A DNA stretch of 64,000 nt from [Empedobacter] haloabium. GTDB lineage: Bacteria > Pseudomonadota > Gammaproteobacteria > Burkholderiales > Burkholderiaceae_D. This document shows, piece after piece, positions 53,470-61,723 of this stretch. The notes below the pieces were generated by a model. That model was not told the DNA's origin. It was given only the letters and a program-made list of their open reading frames with translations, and did not search any database. Both the position numbers and the translations under genes were made by a program. Location: the NCBI GenBank assembly GCA_008011715.2, contig CP136508.1, positions 620,001 to 684,000 of the forward strand, read 5' to 3'. The stretch's first letter is position 1; the number at the start of each line of letters is the position of its first letter.

Positions 53470-55035
53470 ATGTTCGGAATCCAAGCGCGGCTGACATTTC
53501 TGTTCGTCGTCATCGTCACCGTCGTGCTGGGGATCTCGGGCAGCTATGCCCAATATACGCTGGCGCACGAACTCGAGGTCAACAACCAGCGCCTGCGCGA
53601 CGGGGTGCTGACGCGCCTGCAGACCAGCCTGCCGTCGGCGTTGTGGGACCTGGACAAGACCAAGGTCGACAATATCGTCGCGGCCGAGATGTTGCCGCCC
53701 GAGTTGATGGCGATCCGCGTCTACGATACGTCCGTTGGGCTGTTTTCGGGCAAGCGGCGCAACCCGGACGGCACCGTCGGCAACGTGGCGGCCAATGACG
53801 ACGTGCCGGGCAGCCCCGTCGTGGCCGACCTGGCCTACCGCGAGACGGACCAGGGCGGGCGGCCCGTCATCGTCGGTCGCGTGGTGGTCAACTTCAGCCG
53901 CGACCAGATCGACGCGCGCCTGGCCGCCGAGATCCGCCGCAAGGTCGGCGAGGCACTGTTGCTTGACCTGATCCTGGTGGTGGCGCTGGCGCTGTCGCTG
54001 CGCATCGTGTTCGATCCGTTGAAGCGCCTGCGCGACGGCCTGTTCGAACTGGCCACGCGCGGCAGCGACGAGGTGGAGGAGCTGCCGGAAAAGCGCCGCG
54101 ACGAGCTGGGCGACGTGATCCGCGGCTTCAACGCGATCCAGCGCCGCGTCAAGGCCATCATCCTGCGCACCCGCGAGGCGGAGGACGAGGCGCGTCGCGC
54201 GGCCCAGGAGACGGCACAGGCGCTGCACGACCTGCGCCAGGCGCAGGAATCGCTGCTGCAGGCCGAGCGGCTGGCATCGCTGGGCAGCCTGGTGGCCGGC
54301 GTCGCGCACGAGATCAACACGCCGGTCGGCATCGCCCTGACCAGCGCCTCGGTGCTGAAGGAAGCCACCGAGGACATCCACGCGGCCGTGACCGCGGGCG
54401 CGGTGCGCAAATCGGAGATCCTCAAATATATCGAGACGGCCGGCGAGAGCGCGCGCCTGATCATGAACAACGCCTACCGGGCCGCGCACCTGATCCACAG
54501 CTTCAAGCAGATCGCCGTGGACCAGGTCAGCGAGGCGCGCCGCCGTTTCGAGCTGCGCGAGTACATCGGTGAAGTGGTCTCCAGCCTGCAGCCGCGACTG
54601 AAGAAGACGCGCCTGGCGGTGTCGATCGACTGCCCGGCCGACGTCATGCTGGACAGCTATCCCGGCGCGCTGGCGCAGGTCATCACGAACCTGACCCTGA
54701 ACTGCGTCGACCACGCCTTCCTGCCCGACCAGGAGGGCAATATCGACATCAGCGTGCGGCCCGATGGCGACTGGGTCGAGCTGGCGGTGGCCGACAACGG
54801 CCGCGGCATTCCGCCGGACCTGATCGACAAGGTGTTCGATCCGTTCGTCACGACGCGGCGCGGCCAGGGCGGCACCGGCCTCGGCCTGAACATCGTCTAC
54901 AACCTGATCGTCAAGCAGTTCGCCGGCACGATCTCAGTCAGCAGCGTGGAAGGCGCCGGCGCCAGCTTCGTGCTGCGCATGCCGCGCGTGACCCCTGGCG
55001 ACGGGCCCGGCGCCGATGGCGCACTGCATGGCTGA
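53470..55035 (+). CDS. Membrane-bound sensor histidine kinase
   Basis: The 521-residue protein has TM1 at about residues 9-30, a periplasmic sensor domain to about 175, TM2, a HAMP segment (PLKRLRDGLFELATRG...RRDELGDVIRGFN), a coiled coil, then the H-box AGVAHEINTPVGIALTSASV with His280. A HATPase domain follows (NLTLNCVDHAF, VADNGRGIP, GGTGLGLNIVYNL). No response regulator is adjacent. ATG 53470 was chosen because AGGAG (53459-53463) is spaced correctly for it; ATG 53464 overlaps that site. Confidence 0.88.
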   Translation: MFGIQARLTFLFVVIVTVVLGISGSYAQYTLAHELEVNNQRLRDGVLTRLQTSLPSALWDLDKTKVDNIVAAEMLPPELMAIRVYDTSVGLFSGKRRNPDGTVGNVAANDDVPGSPVVADLAYRETDQGGRPVIVGRVVVNFSRDQIDARLAAEIRRKVGEALLLDLILVVALALSLRIVFDPLKRLRDGLFELATRGSDEVEELPEKRRDELGDVIRGFNAIQRRVKAIILRTREAEDEARRAAQETAQALHDLRQAQESLLQAERLASLGSLVAGVAHEINTPVGIALTSASVLKEATEDIHAAVTAGAVRKSEILKYIETAGESARLIMNNAYRAAHLIHSFKQIAVDQVSEARRRFELREYIGEVVSSLQPRLKKTRLAVSIDCPADVMLDSYPGALAQVITNLTLNCVDHAFLPDQEGNIDISVRPDGDWVELAVADNGRGIPPDLIDKVFDPFVTTRRGQGGTGLGLNIVYNLIVKQFAGTISVSSVEGAGASFVLRMPRVTPGDGPGADGALHG

Positions 55036-55116
55036 GCGGGCCAGGCGATGCGCAAGCCGGGCGCCCGAGTTGACGCGGCTGACGCATACTGCGTGCACAA
55101 AAAGGAGATCAGGAAA

Positions 55117-55668
55117 ATGAGCACAACACGGCAGATAGCCCTGTTAAGAGGGATCAATGTCGGGCGGGCGAAGCGCATCGCGATGGCTGACCTGCGCAAG
55201 GTGCTGGCGGATCTGGGCTTCGGCGGCGTGCGTACGTTGCTCAACAGCGGCAACGTCGTCTTCGACTGCGCGGCACGCGACGCGGCGCTGTCCGCCACCC
55301 GCATCGAAGAGGCACTGGTATTGAAGCTGGGCGTGGGCTCGCGCGTCACCGTGCTGGACGCGCGGCAGCTGGACGAAGTCGTGCAGGACAACTGCCTGCG
55401 CGAGATGGCGACCGACCCGAGCCGCCTGCTGGTGGCGATACTGAGCAACCCGGCCGACCGGCGCCGCCTGGAACCGCTGTGCCACCAGCCGTGGCAGCCG
55501 GAGGCCTTCGCGCTGGGCCGCTGGTCGGCCTACCTGTGGTGCCCCGATGGGGTGCTGGCCAGCCGTGCCGCGGCCGCGATGGGCAACCTGCTGGGCGATG
55601 CCGTCACCACCCGCAACTGGAGTACGATCACCAAGCTGCACGCGCTGGCCAACGCCGCCGGCGTCTGA
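55117..55668 (+). CDS. DUF1697 family protein
   Basis: The 183-residue protein has the DUF1697 opening (RQIALLRGINVGRAKRIAMADLRKVLADLGF) with VRTLLNSGNVVFD and the later RNWSTITKLHALA. The function of the family is unknown. ATG 55117 follows a purine-rich site AGGAAA; an in-frame ATG at 55048 lacks one. It may be read through from the sensor kinase gene, 81 bases upstream. Confidence 0.85.
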   Translation: MSTTRQIALLRGINVGRAKRIAMADLRKVLADLGFGGVRTLLNSGNVVFDCAARDAALSATRIEEALVLKLGVGSRVTVLDARQLDEVVQDNCLREMATDPSRLLVAILSNPADRRRLEPLCHQPWQPEAFALGRWSAYLWCPDGVLASRAAAAMGNLLGDAVTTRNWSTITKLHALANAAGV

Positions 55669-55687
55669 CATTTTTGGGAGACGATAC

Positions 55688-56083
55688 ATGGGCAAGGCAA
55701 GCGGAGAATTCGATGTGGCGATGGTGCCGCAACCGGTGGCGGAACTGAACGCCGGTACGGGCATCGGCCGGATGACGCTGGACAAGCGCTACCACGGCGC
55801 GCTGACGGCCACGGGGCAGGGCGAATTCCTGTCCTTCCACGGCGCGGTACCGACCTCGGCCGTCTACGTCGCCATCGAAAAGGTGGAGGGCACGCTGGAC
55901 GGCCGGCGCGGCGGCTTTGCGCTGCAGCATGCCGGCATCATGGGCGGCGAGCACGCCGGGCTGCGCATCGTCGTCGCGCCCGATTCCGGCACCGGCGAGC
56001 TGACGGGCCTGCGCGGGACGCTCGATATCCGCATGGAGCAGGGCAAGCACTTCTACGACTTCGAGTACTCGCTGGGCGAATAG
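55688..56083 (+). CDS. DUF3224 family protein
   Basis: The 131-residue protein matches the DUF3224 pattern: KASGEFDVAMVP, LDKRYHGALTATGQGEFLSF, VAIEKVEGTLDGRRGGFALQH and PDSGTGELTGLRGTLDIRM. It should fold as a beta-barrel of the allene-oxide-cyclase type and has no known function. A GGGAGACG site precedes ATG 55688, 19 bases after the DUF1697 gene, so the two are likely cotranscribed. Confidence 0.85.
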   Translation: MGKASGEFDVAMVPQPVAELNAGTGIGRMTLDKRYHGALTATGQGEFLSFHGAVPTSAVYVAIEKVEGTLDGRRGGFALQHAGIMGGEHAGLRIVVAPDSGTGELTGLRGTLDIRMEQGKHFYDFEYSLGE

Positions 56084-56085
56084 CC

Positions 56086-56220
56086 GGGCTCGCGTCCCGC
56101 CCCGGGGGCAGTCACCGTAGTGAATCACCGTAGTGGGACATGGCCTCGACCGTTCGAGTGCGCATGCTGTTGGGCCCGTGTCCCGTTTTGGTGACTGACC
56201 CCGCGGTGGGACGCGAGCTC
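56086..56220. repeat. Palindromic element G with 31-bp terminal inverted repeats
   Basis: Arms 56086-56116 and 56190-56220 are complementary at 27 of 31 positions; the inner ends read GGGGGCAGTCACC and its near-complement GGTGACTGACCCC. The 73-base body contains a direct repeat CACCGTAGTG (56113-56122 and 56126-56135) and a GGGACA/TGTCCC pair. It lies between two plus-strand genes, just after the DUF3224 stop. I see no gene in the gap. Confidence 0.88.
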
Positions 56221-56262
56221 AGCATGGGGTAGACTGCGCTTTTCACGTCCAGGCCGAATATC

Positions 56263-57096
56263 ATGAAGTTCAAACCGTTATCGCTGCTGCTGGTGGCCGC
56301 GCTGCTGTCCGGCTGCGCCGTCTACAAGAAGAACCCGCGCCAGCAGCCTGCCGCCTCCGGCGTTACCAAGGGCAATCCGCAGGTTCTGCTGCTGGGTGAG
56401 GTGCACGACAACAAGGCCGGCCACCGCCAGCGTTACGAGGACTTGCGCCAGCGCGTGGAAGCGGGCTGGCGGCCCGTGATCGCGATGGAGCAGTTCGACC
56501 GCGAGGACCAGGAACTGCTGAACGCCGCGCAGGAAGGCTGCATGGCTGCGGGCTGCGTGATCCGCGTGATGGACCGCAAGGGCTGGGACTGGCAGCAGTA
56601 CTACAACATCATCCAGCTGGCGCTGGACCACAAGCTGCCGCTCGTGGCCGCCAACCTGTCGCGCACGAACGCGTCGAAGGTCGTACGCGACGGTATCGCT
56701 TCCAGCTTCGACGCCAAGACCGTGGCCGAGTACCGCCTGAACGAGCCCGTGTCGGCCGACTGGCGCAAGGCGCAGGAACGGGAAATCCAGGCCGGGCATT
56801 GCGACATGGTGCCGGCGATGATGCTGCCGGGGATGGTGGACGCGCAGATGGCGCGCGACATCTGGATGGCCAAGCTGATCCGCGACCAGCAACCGCGCGA
56901 CGTGGTGCTCATCGCTGGCAACGGCCACGTGCGCAAGGACATCGGCGTGCCGCGCTGGCTGCGCACCGTCGGGCCCAAGCTGACGACCGAGGCGATCGGC
57001 TATGTCGAGGGCGGCGGCGCCAAGGAGCAGTTCGACGACGTGCGTGCCATCCCGGCCGTCAAGCGGCCGGACCCCTGCGCGAAGTTCCGCAAGTAG
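56263..57096 (+). CDS. ChaN-family lipoprotein
   Basis: The 277-residue protein has a lipoprotein signal (MKFKPLSLLLVAALLSGC, acylated Cys18) and a ChaN-like domain: VLLLGEVHDNKAGHRQRYEDLRQ, VIAMEQFDREDQELL, LVAANLSR and VVLIAGNGHVRKDIGVPRWL. ChaN homologues are iron-regulated, haem-binding lipoproteins in Campylobacter. In E. coli-type genomes the role is unclear. It could relate to the TonB-dependent receptor further downstream, but this is only inference. Lipidation would need the lnt product. Confidence 0.83.
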   Translation: MKFKPLSLLLVAALLSGCAVYKKNPRQQPAASGVTKGNPQVLLLGEVHDNKAGHRQRYEDLRQRVEAGWRPVIAMEQFDREDQELLNAAQEGCMAAGCVIRVMDRKGWDWQQYYNIIQLALDHKLPLVAANLSRTNASKVVRDGIASSFDAKTVAEYRLNEPVSADWRKAQEREIQAGHCDMVPAMMLPGMVDAQMARDIWMAKLIRDQQPRDVVLIAGNGHVRKDIGVPRWLRTVGPKLTTEAIGYVEGGGAKEQFDDVRAIPAVKRPDPCAKFRK

Positions 57097-57108
57097 TTGC
57101 GTCGACAG

Positions 57109-57131
57109 GGCGCCGGGGCCAGCCCGGCGCC
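57109..57131. terminator. Bidirectional hairpin between the chaN-like gene and the duplicated lipoprotein gene
   Basis: GGCGCCGGG (57109-57117) pairs perfectly with CCCGGCGCC (57123-57131) across a 5-base loop in the 45-base convergent gap. There is no T-tract. Position and stability suggest a shared terminator. Confidence 0.4.
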
Positions 57132-57141
57132 AGCGCCGCCG

Positions 57142-59310
57142 TCAGCGCGGCAGTATCGTCATGCGCGGCGTGCCGCCCTGTTGCGTCACCAGGACCACCG
57201 AGTTGCCGGTGCGCAGCAGGGCCACCGGCGTGCCGGCGTGCCCCTCCTGCCGCACCTGGTTCAGTGCCGCATCGTAGACCGTCACCGTCGTGCCGCTGGC
57301 CGACGCCGCCATGGCGACCAGGTAGCCGTCGCTGCGCCACTGGGCGTCGTGGAACGGCGCGCCGAGTGCCTTGATCAGTTTCAGGTCGGCTGCGCCGAAC
57401 ACGTGGCCACTGCCGATGGCGATGCGGCCGCCGGCGGACAGGCGCAGTGGCCCGGACACGTCGATATCGCCGTGATAGGGCGAGTCGGCGGGGGCGGACA
57501 ACTGCCCCGTGGCCTGGTCGAGCTGCTCGTACACGATGTCGTTCGGCGAGCTGTCGTCGCGGAAGTAATACAGGCGGGCCTGGCTGGCACTCCATTCGTA
57601 GTGGCGGGAGAAGTGGTTCCAGTCCCGGCTCGACACCACCTGGCCGGCACGATCGATGACGTAGTGCGTGGCCCAGGCGCCGCTGCGGTCCTGGGCGACC
57701 AGGTACTTGCCGGCTGCCGCGAGCCCGTTGACCGACTGCGCCAGTGTCGCAAGCCGGGTTTCGCGCGTGTCGCCCGCCAGGTCGATATACGTGATCGCGC
57801 CGCTGGCGTAGCCCAGGTAGAGGCGCTGGTGATCGGCCGAATAAGCGAACAGTTTCGGCGCACCGTGGCGGCCGATGACGAGGGGCGCGATATAGCCACG
57901 GCGCAGGCGCGACCAGCGGTAGATGCGCTGGTTGGCGTTGCTGAGCATATAGATCACGTCCTGGCCGTCGCCGATGACCTGGTCCGGCACGAACGTGGCG
58001 GTGACGCCGTTGCAGGCCACGCCGTTGCCGTCCGCCTCCGCATGACAGGTCGCATCGAAAGGATAGAAGTCCTTCGTCAGCCCGGTCGGGCTGTCGGCGG
58101 CCGTGTAGCCGGCCAGGAAAGCGTCCGGATGACCGTCGTTGTCGCTGTCCAGGGCGGCGGTTCGATCGAACGGGAATTTGTCGCTCAGGTTCGGCACGCC
58201 GTCGCCGTCGCTGTCGTCGGACGGCTTGTAGGCGATGAACTCGACCCGGTCGGCATGCTTGATGACGATGTAAGTCGCCTCGGCGGCCGGCACCAGCCCG
58301 AGTACTTCGCCCTGCAGCGGGAGCTCTTCCAGCGGCGTCAGCGCCGCGCCATGGCGAATCAGCCGCGTCTGGCCGGCGCCCTGCGTCAGCACCAGCAGTT
58401 CGCCGTTGCCGATCCAGGCCGCATCCGTCACGCTGCTGCCCACGTTGCCGCGCCAGGACAGGGCCGGCCCCTCGTACACGTCGCCGGTGCCCAGCAGGAT
58501 GCGCGAGCCGGATTGATTGGCCCGGATCGGCCCGGCGATATCGTAGGCGCCGTGGTACGGCGTCTCGCCTTGTTCCGTGATCGTGCCGGTGGCCTGGTCG
58601 ATCACGTCGAACATCAGGTCGTTGGGGGAGCTGCCGTCACGGAAGTAGTACAGCCGCGCTTGTCCCGGCGCCCAGCCGAACTGGCTGGAATGATCGCGCC
58701 ACTCCTTGCTGTCCACGCGGATGCCGCGCTTGTCGTAAACGTGATGGGTACCCCAGGCGCCGCTGCCGTCGCGCGCGACCAGGTAATTGCCGGCCGCCGC
58801 CAGGCCGTCGATCCGGCTGGGCAGGGTGGCAAAGTTGCCGGGTTGCGCCTGCAGCGATTCCGTATAGGCATGCACGCCGCCCTGGGTATCGCCGATATAT
58901 AAACGGCCGTGCGCGGCCACATAGGCAAAGGCGGTCGCGCTGAAGCCGGTCATTTCGCCGCGGCCGAGGAAATGTCCCGTCCTGACGTCGTACCCGTACA
59001 GCCGTGGCACGTCGCCTTCGGCACTGAAGAATACCTTGCCGTCCGCCTGGCCGACGATGCGCAGCCGGGTGGCAGCCATGGCACGCACGTGGCAGGTGCC
59101 GCCGGCGCCGTCGCTGGCCGCCGCGCACAGCGGGTCGGTCGGCGCCACGTCCTGGGCGTCGGCGGTACCGTCCTTGTCGGTGTCCACGAAGGGTACGGGT
59201 GGCACCGTTACCGGTGGCACCGTATCCGGCGGACTATCGCCGCCGCCGCAGCCGGCAAGAAAGACGGCGAGCCAGCCGGCCCATAGTGCGTTCGATATTT
59301 TCTCTCTCAT
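57142..59310 (-). CDS. Large lipoprotein with two internally duplicated beta-propeller-like halves and calcium-type DxDxDG repeats
   Basis: The 722-residue protein has a lipoprotein signal (AVFLAGC, Cys21). Calcium-binding thrombospondin-3-like motifs occur at about residue 43 (DTDKDGTADAQDVAPTD) and in the middle (DSDGDGVPNLSD, DSDNDGHPDAF). Residues ~174-285 and ~534-645 are clear copies of each other: both contain YLVA.D.SGAW.TH, then ARLYYFRD.SSPND, then DQATG, then YHG. The repeated units suggest two beta-propeller halves. The next residues after Cys21 (GGG) favour outer-membrane targeting. No enzyme motif was seen; function unknown. Confidence 0.72.
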   Translation of the reverse strand: MREKISNALWAGWLAVFLAGCGGGDSPPDTVPPVTVPPVPFVDTDKDGTADAQDVAPTDPLCAAASDGAGGTCHVRAMAATRLRIVGQADGKVFFSAEGDVPRLYGYDVRTGHFLGRGEMTGFSATAFAYVAAHGRLYIGDTQGGVHAYTESLQAQPGNFATLPSRIDGLAAAGNYLVARDGSGAWGTHHVYDKRGIRVDSKEWRDHSSQFGWAPGQARLYYFRDGSSPNDLMFDVIDQATGTITEQGETPYHGAYDIAGPIRANQSGSRILLGTGDVYEGPALSWRGNVGSSVTDAAWIGNGELLVLTQGAGQTRLIRHGAALTPLEELPLQGEVLGLVPAAEATYIVIKHADRVEFIAYKPSDDSDGDGVPNLSDKFPFDRTAALDSDNDGHPDAFLAGYTAADSPTGLTKDFYPFDATCHAEADGNGVACNGVTATFVPDQVIGDGQDVIYMLSNANQRIYRWSRLRRGYIAPLVIGRHGAPKLFAYSADHQRLYLGYASGAITYIDLAGDTRETRLATLAQSVNGLAAAGKYLVAQDRSGAWATHYVIDRAGQVVSSRDWNHFSRHYEWSASQARLYYFRDDSSPNDIVYEQLDQATGQLSAPADSPYHGDIDVSGPLRLSAGGRIAIGSGHVFGAADLKLIKALGAPFHDAQWRSDGYLVAMAASASGTTVTVYDAALNQVRQEGHAGTPVALLRTGNSVVLVTQQGGTPRMTILPR

Positions 59311-59435
59311 GGTTTTGGTGCTTGTTTATTGTGTTGATAACTCATCATTTTAACCAGTATGAATATCGGCGTGCACGGGAAAAGCGGTGCGCACCCTTCG
59401 CGGCGAAAAGCCGATAATGCGGCCAGGAGATGCCA

Positions 59436-60680
59436 ATGAATAAACAGGATTCAACGGATTACGACACGATGGACGTGCCCGGCGGCCGGCCGGTCAAGAT
59501 GTGGACGCATGGCGTGCCCGTGGAGGCGGAAGCCAAACAGCAGCTGGCCAATACGGCGCGCATGCCTTTCATTTACAAGCACATCGCCGTGATGCCCGAC
59601 GTCCACCTGGGCAAGGGCTCGACCATCGGCAGCGTCATCCCGACGCTGGGCGCGGTCATCCCGGCCGCCGTCGGGGTCGATATCGGCTGCGGCATGATGG
59701 CCGCCAAGACGACGCTGACCGCCAGCGACCTGCCGGACAATCTGGGGCCGCTGCGCAGCGCCATCGAAAAGGCCATTCCGCACGGCCTGTCGCCCCGGAC
59801 GCGCGGCTTCAAGGGTCGCGACGAAGGCTCCTGGCAGAACCCGCCATCGGCGGTGGACGCCGCCTGGATGCGGCTGAAGGACGACTTCGACGTCATCTGC
59901 GCCAAGACGCCCAAGCTGCGCCACACCAACAACTACAAGCATCTCGGCACGCTCGGCACGGGCAACCATTTCATCGAGGTCTGCCTGGACGAGGACAATG
60001 CGGTGTGGCTGATGCTGCATTCCGGCTCCCGTGGCGTGGGCAACGCCATCGGCACGCACTTCATCGAACTGGCGCAGCAGGACATGCGCACACACATCGC
60101 CAACCTGCCGGACCGCGACCTGGCTTACCTGAAGGAAGGCACGCAACACTACGACGACTATGTGGAGGCGGTCGATTGGGCCCAGCGCTTCGCGCGGATG
60201 AACCGGGAAGTAATGATGCAGAACCTGATCGGTGCCGTGCGCAGCGTGATCCGCAAACCGTTCGAGACGCACGTGGAGGCCGTCAACTGCCACCACAACT
60301 ATGTGCAGAAGGAGCGCCATTTCGGCCAGGACGTGCTGGTCACGCGCAAGGGCGCCGTCTCCGCGAAAAGGGGGGAGCTGGGCATCATCCCTGGTTCGAT
60401 GGGCGCGCGCAGCTATATCGTGCGCGGCAAAGGCAACGAGGAAAGCTTCACCAGCTGCAGCCATGGGGCGGGGCGCACGATGAGCCGCAGCGAGGCAAAA
60501 CGGCGGTTCACGCGTGAAGACCAGGTGAAGGCCACCGCCGGCGTCGAATGCCGCAAGGACGCAGGCGTGGTGGACGAGATCCCGATGGCCTACAAGGACA
60601 TCGACGCGGTGATGCACGCACAGCGCGACCTGGTCGAGGTGGTGCACACGCTCAAGCAGGTCGTTTGCGTGAAGGGCTGA
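59436..60680 (+). CDS. rtcB: RtcB RNA ligase
   Basis: The 414-residue ligase seals 2',3'-cyclic phosphate or 3'-phosphate ends to 5'-OH RNA ends. Metal and GMP sites are intact: AVGVDIGCGMMA, LGTGNHFIEV, MLHSGSRGVG, VNCHHNYV, GSMGARSYIVRGKG and the guanylylated histidine in CSHGAGRTMSR. The C-terminal VDEIPMAYKDI is also kept. ATG 59436 (MNKQDS) is six bases after AGGAG; an ATG six bases upstream overlaps that site. rtcA follows 2 bases after the stop, so the pair is an operon. No rtcR regulator is adjacent. Confidence 0.95.
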   Translation: MNKQDSTDYDTMDVPGGRPVKMWTHGVPVEAEAKQQLANTARMPFIYKHIAVMPDVHLGKGSTIGSVIPTLGAVIPAAVGVDIGCGMMAAKTTLTASDLPDNLGPLRSAIEKAIPHGLSPRTRGFKGRDEGSWQNPPSAVDAAWMRLKDDFDVICAKTPKLRHTNNYKHLGTLGTGNHFIEVCLDEDNAVWLMLHSGSRGVGNAIGTHFIELAQQDMRTHIANLPDRDLAYLKEGTQHYDDYVEAVDWAQRFARMNREVMMQNLIGAVRSVIRKPFETHVEAVNCHHNYVQKERHFGQDVLVTRKGAVSAKRGELGIIPGSMGARSYIVRGKGNEESFTSCSHGAGRTMSRSEAKRRFTREDQVKATAGVECRKDAGVVDEIPMAYKDIDAVMHAQRDLVEVVHTLKQVVCVKG

Positions 60681-60682
60681 CG

Positions 60683-61723
60683 ATGCAGCAGGCGCCGACG
60701 ATAGAACTGGACGGCTCCTCCGGCGAGGGCGGCGGGCAGATCCTGCGCTCGGCGCTGACGCTGTCGATGATCACCGGGCAGCCGTTCCGCATCCGCCACA
60801 TTCGTGCCAACCGGCCCAAGCCCGGCCTGATGCGCCAGCACCTGATGGCCGTGCGCGCGGCGGCCGCCGTGTGCAGCGCCGACGTCACCCATGCGGAAGT
60901 GGGCTCGACCGAGCTGACGTTCGTGCCGCGTGCGATCCAGGGCGGCGTCTACGAATTCACGATCGGCACGGCCGGCAGCGCGACGCTGGTGCTGCAGACC
61001 CTGCTGCCTGCGCTGCTGTATGCGGACGTGCCGTCGGTCGTGCGCGTCAGCGGCGGCACCCATAACCCGAAGGCGCCACCGGCGCATTTCATCGACCGCG
61101 CCTACCTGCGCCTGTTGCGGGCGATGGGCGCGCAGGTCGAGTTCGAACTGAAGCGCTTCGGTTTCTATCCCAACGGCGGCGGCGAGTTGTGCGCAGCCGT
61201 CTGGCCCAGCCCGGGCCTGCGCCAGCTGGAGCTGGTCGAGCGGGGCACGCTGCGTGCCGCCCATGCGGAAGCTTACGTCGCCGCGCTGCCGCTGGCGATC
61301 GCGCAGCGCGAACTGGAGTGCCTACGCAAGGAGCTCGATTGGCGCACGGATGCTCTGCAAGCGCATCCGCTGTCGAACGACCAGGGGCCGGGCAATGCGC
61401 TGCTCATCATGCTGGAGAGCGAGCACGTGACGGAGGTGTTCTCGGCCGTCGGCGAAAAGCGGGTGCGCGCGGAAGCGGTGGCCGGCGGCGCCATCCTGGA
61501 AGCGCAGCGCTACCTGGCCTCCGGTGCGGCGGTCGGCGAGCATCTTGGCGACCAGCTGATGCTGCCGCTGGCGCTGGCCGGCGGCGGACGCTATACGATC
61601 GACCACGTGTCGGCGCACGCGATCACGAACGCCGAGGTGATCGCGCAGTTCCTGCCCGTGACGGTCACGTTCGAGGCGGGCGAGCAGCGCAGCCTGTGCA
61701 CCATCGCCAGCGCGTCAGAATAG
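60683..61723 (+). CDS. rtcA: RNA 3'-terminal phosphate cyclase
   Basis: The 346-residue enzyme has the cyclase signature: IELDGSSGEGGGQILRSALTLS, RIRHIRANRPKPGLMRQHL, VSGGTHNPKAPP, GFYPNGGGE and a C-terminal HLGDQLMLPLALA with the AMP-linked histidine region. It converts RNA 3'-phosphate to 2',3'-cyclic phosphate, the substrate for RtcB. ATG 60683 was chosen by spacing to rtcB. Its 3' end overlaps the convergent TonB-dependent receptor gene by 9 bases. Confidence 0.94.
   Translation: MQQAPTIELDGSSGEGGGQILRSALTLSMITGQPFRIRHIRANRPKPGLMRQHLMAVRAAAAVCSADVTHAEVGSTELTFVPRAIQGGVYEFTIGTAGSATLVLQTLLPALLYADVPSVVRVSGGTHNPKAPPAHFIDRAYLRLLRAMGAQVEFELKRFGFYPNGGGELCAAVWPSPGLRQLELVERGTLRAAHAEAYVAALPLAIAQRELECLRKELDWRTDALQAHPLSNDQGPGNALLIMLESEHVTEVFSAVGEKRVRAEAVAGGAILEAQRYLASGAAVGEHLGDQLMLPLALAGGGRYTIDHVSAHAITNAEVIAQFLPVTVTFEAGEQRSLCTIASASE

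Noticed and set aside
59311..59435. Possible sigma-54 promoter upstream of rtcB (a GG-N10-GC spacing exists near 59378)
   Set aside because: The bases around the GG and GC do not fit TGGCAC-N5-TTGCA; with such loose criteria this spacing occurs by chance.
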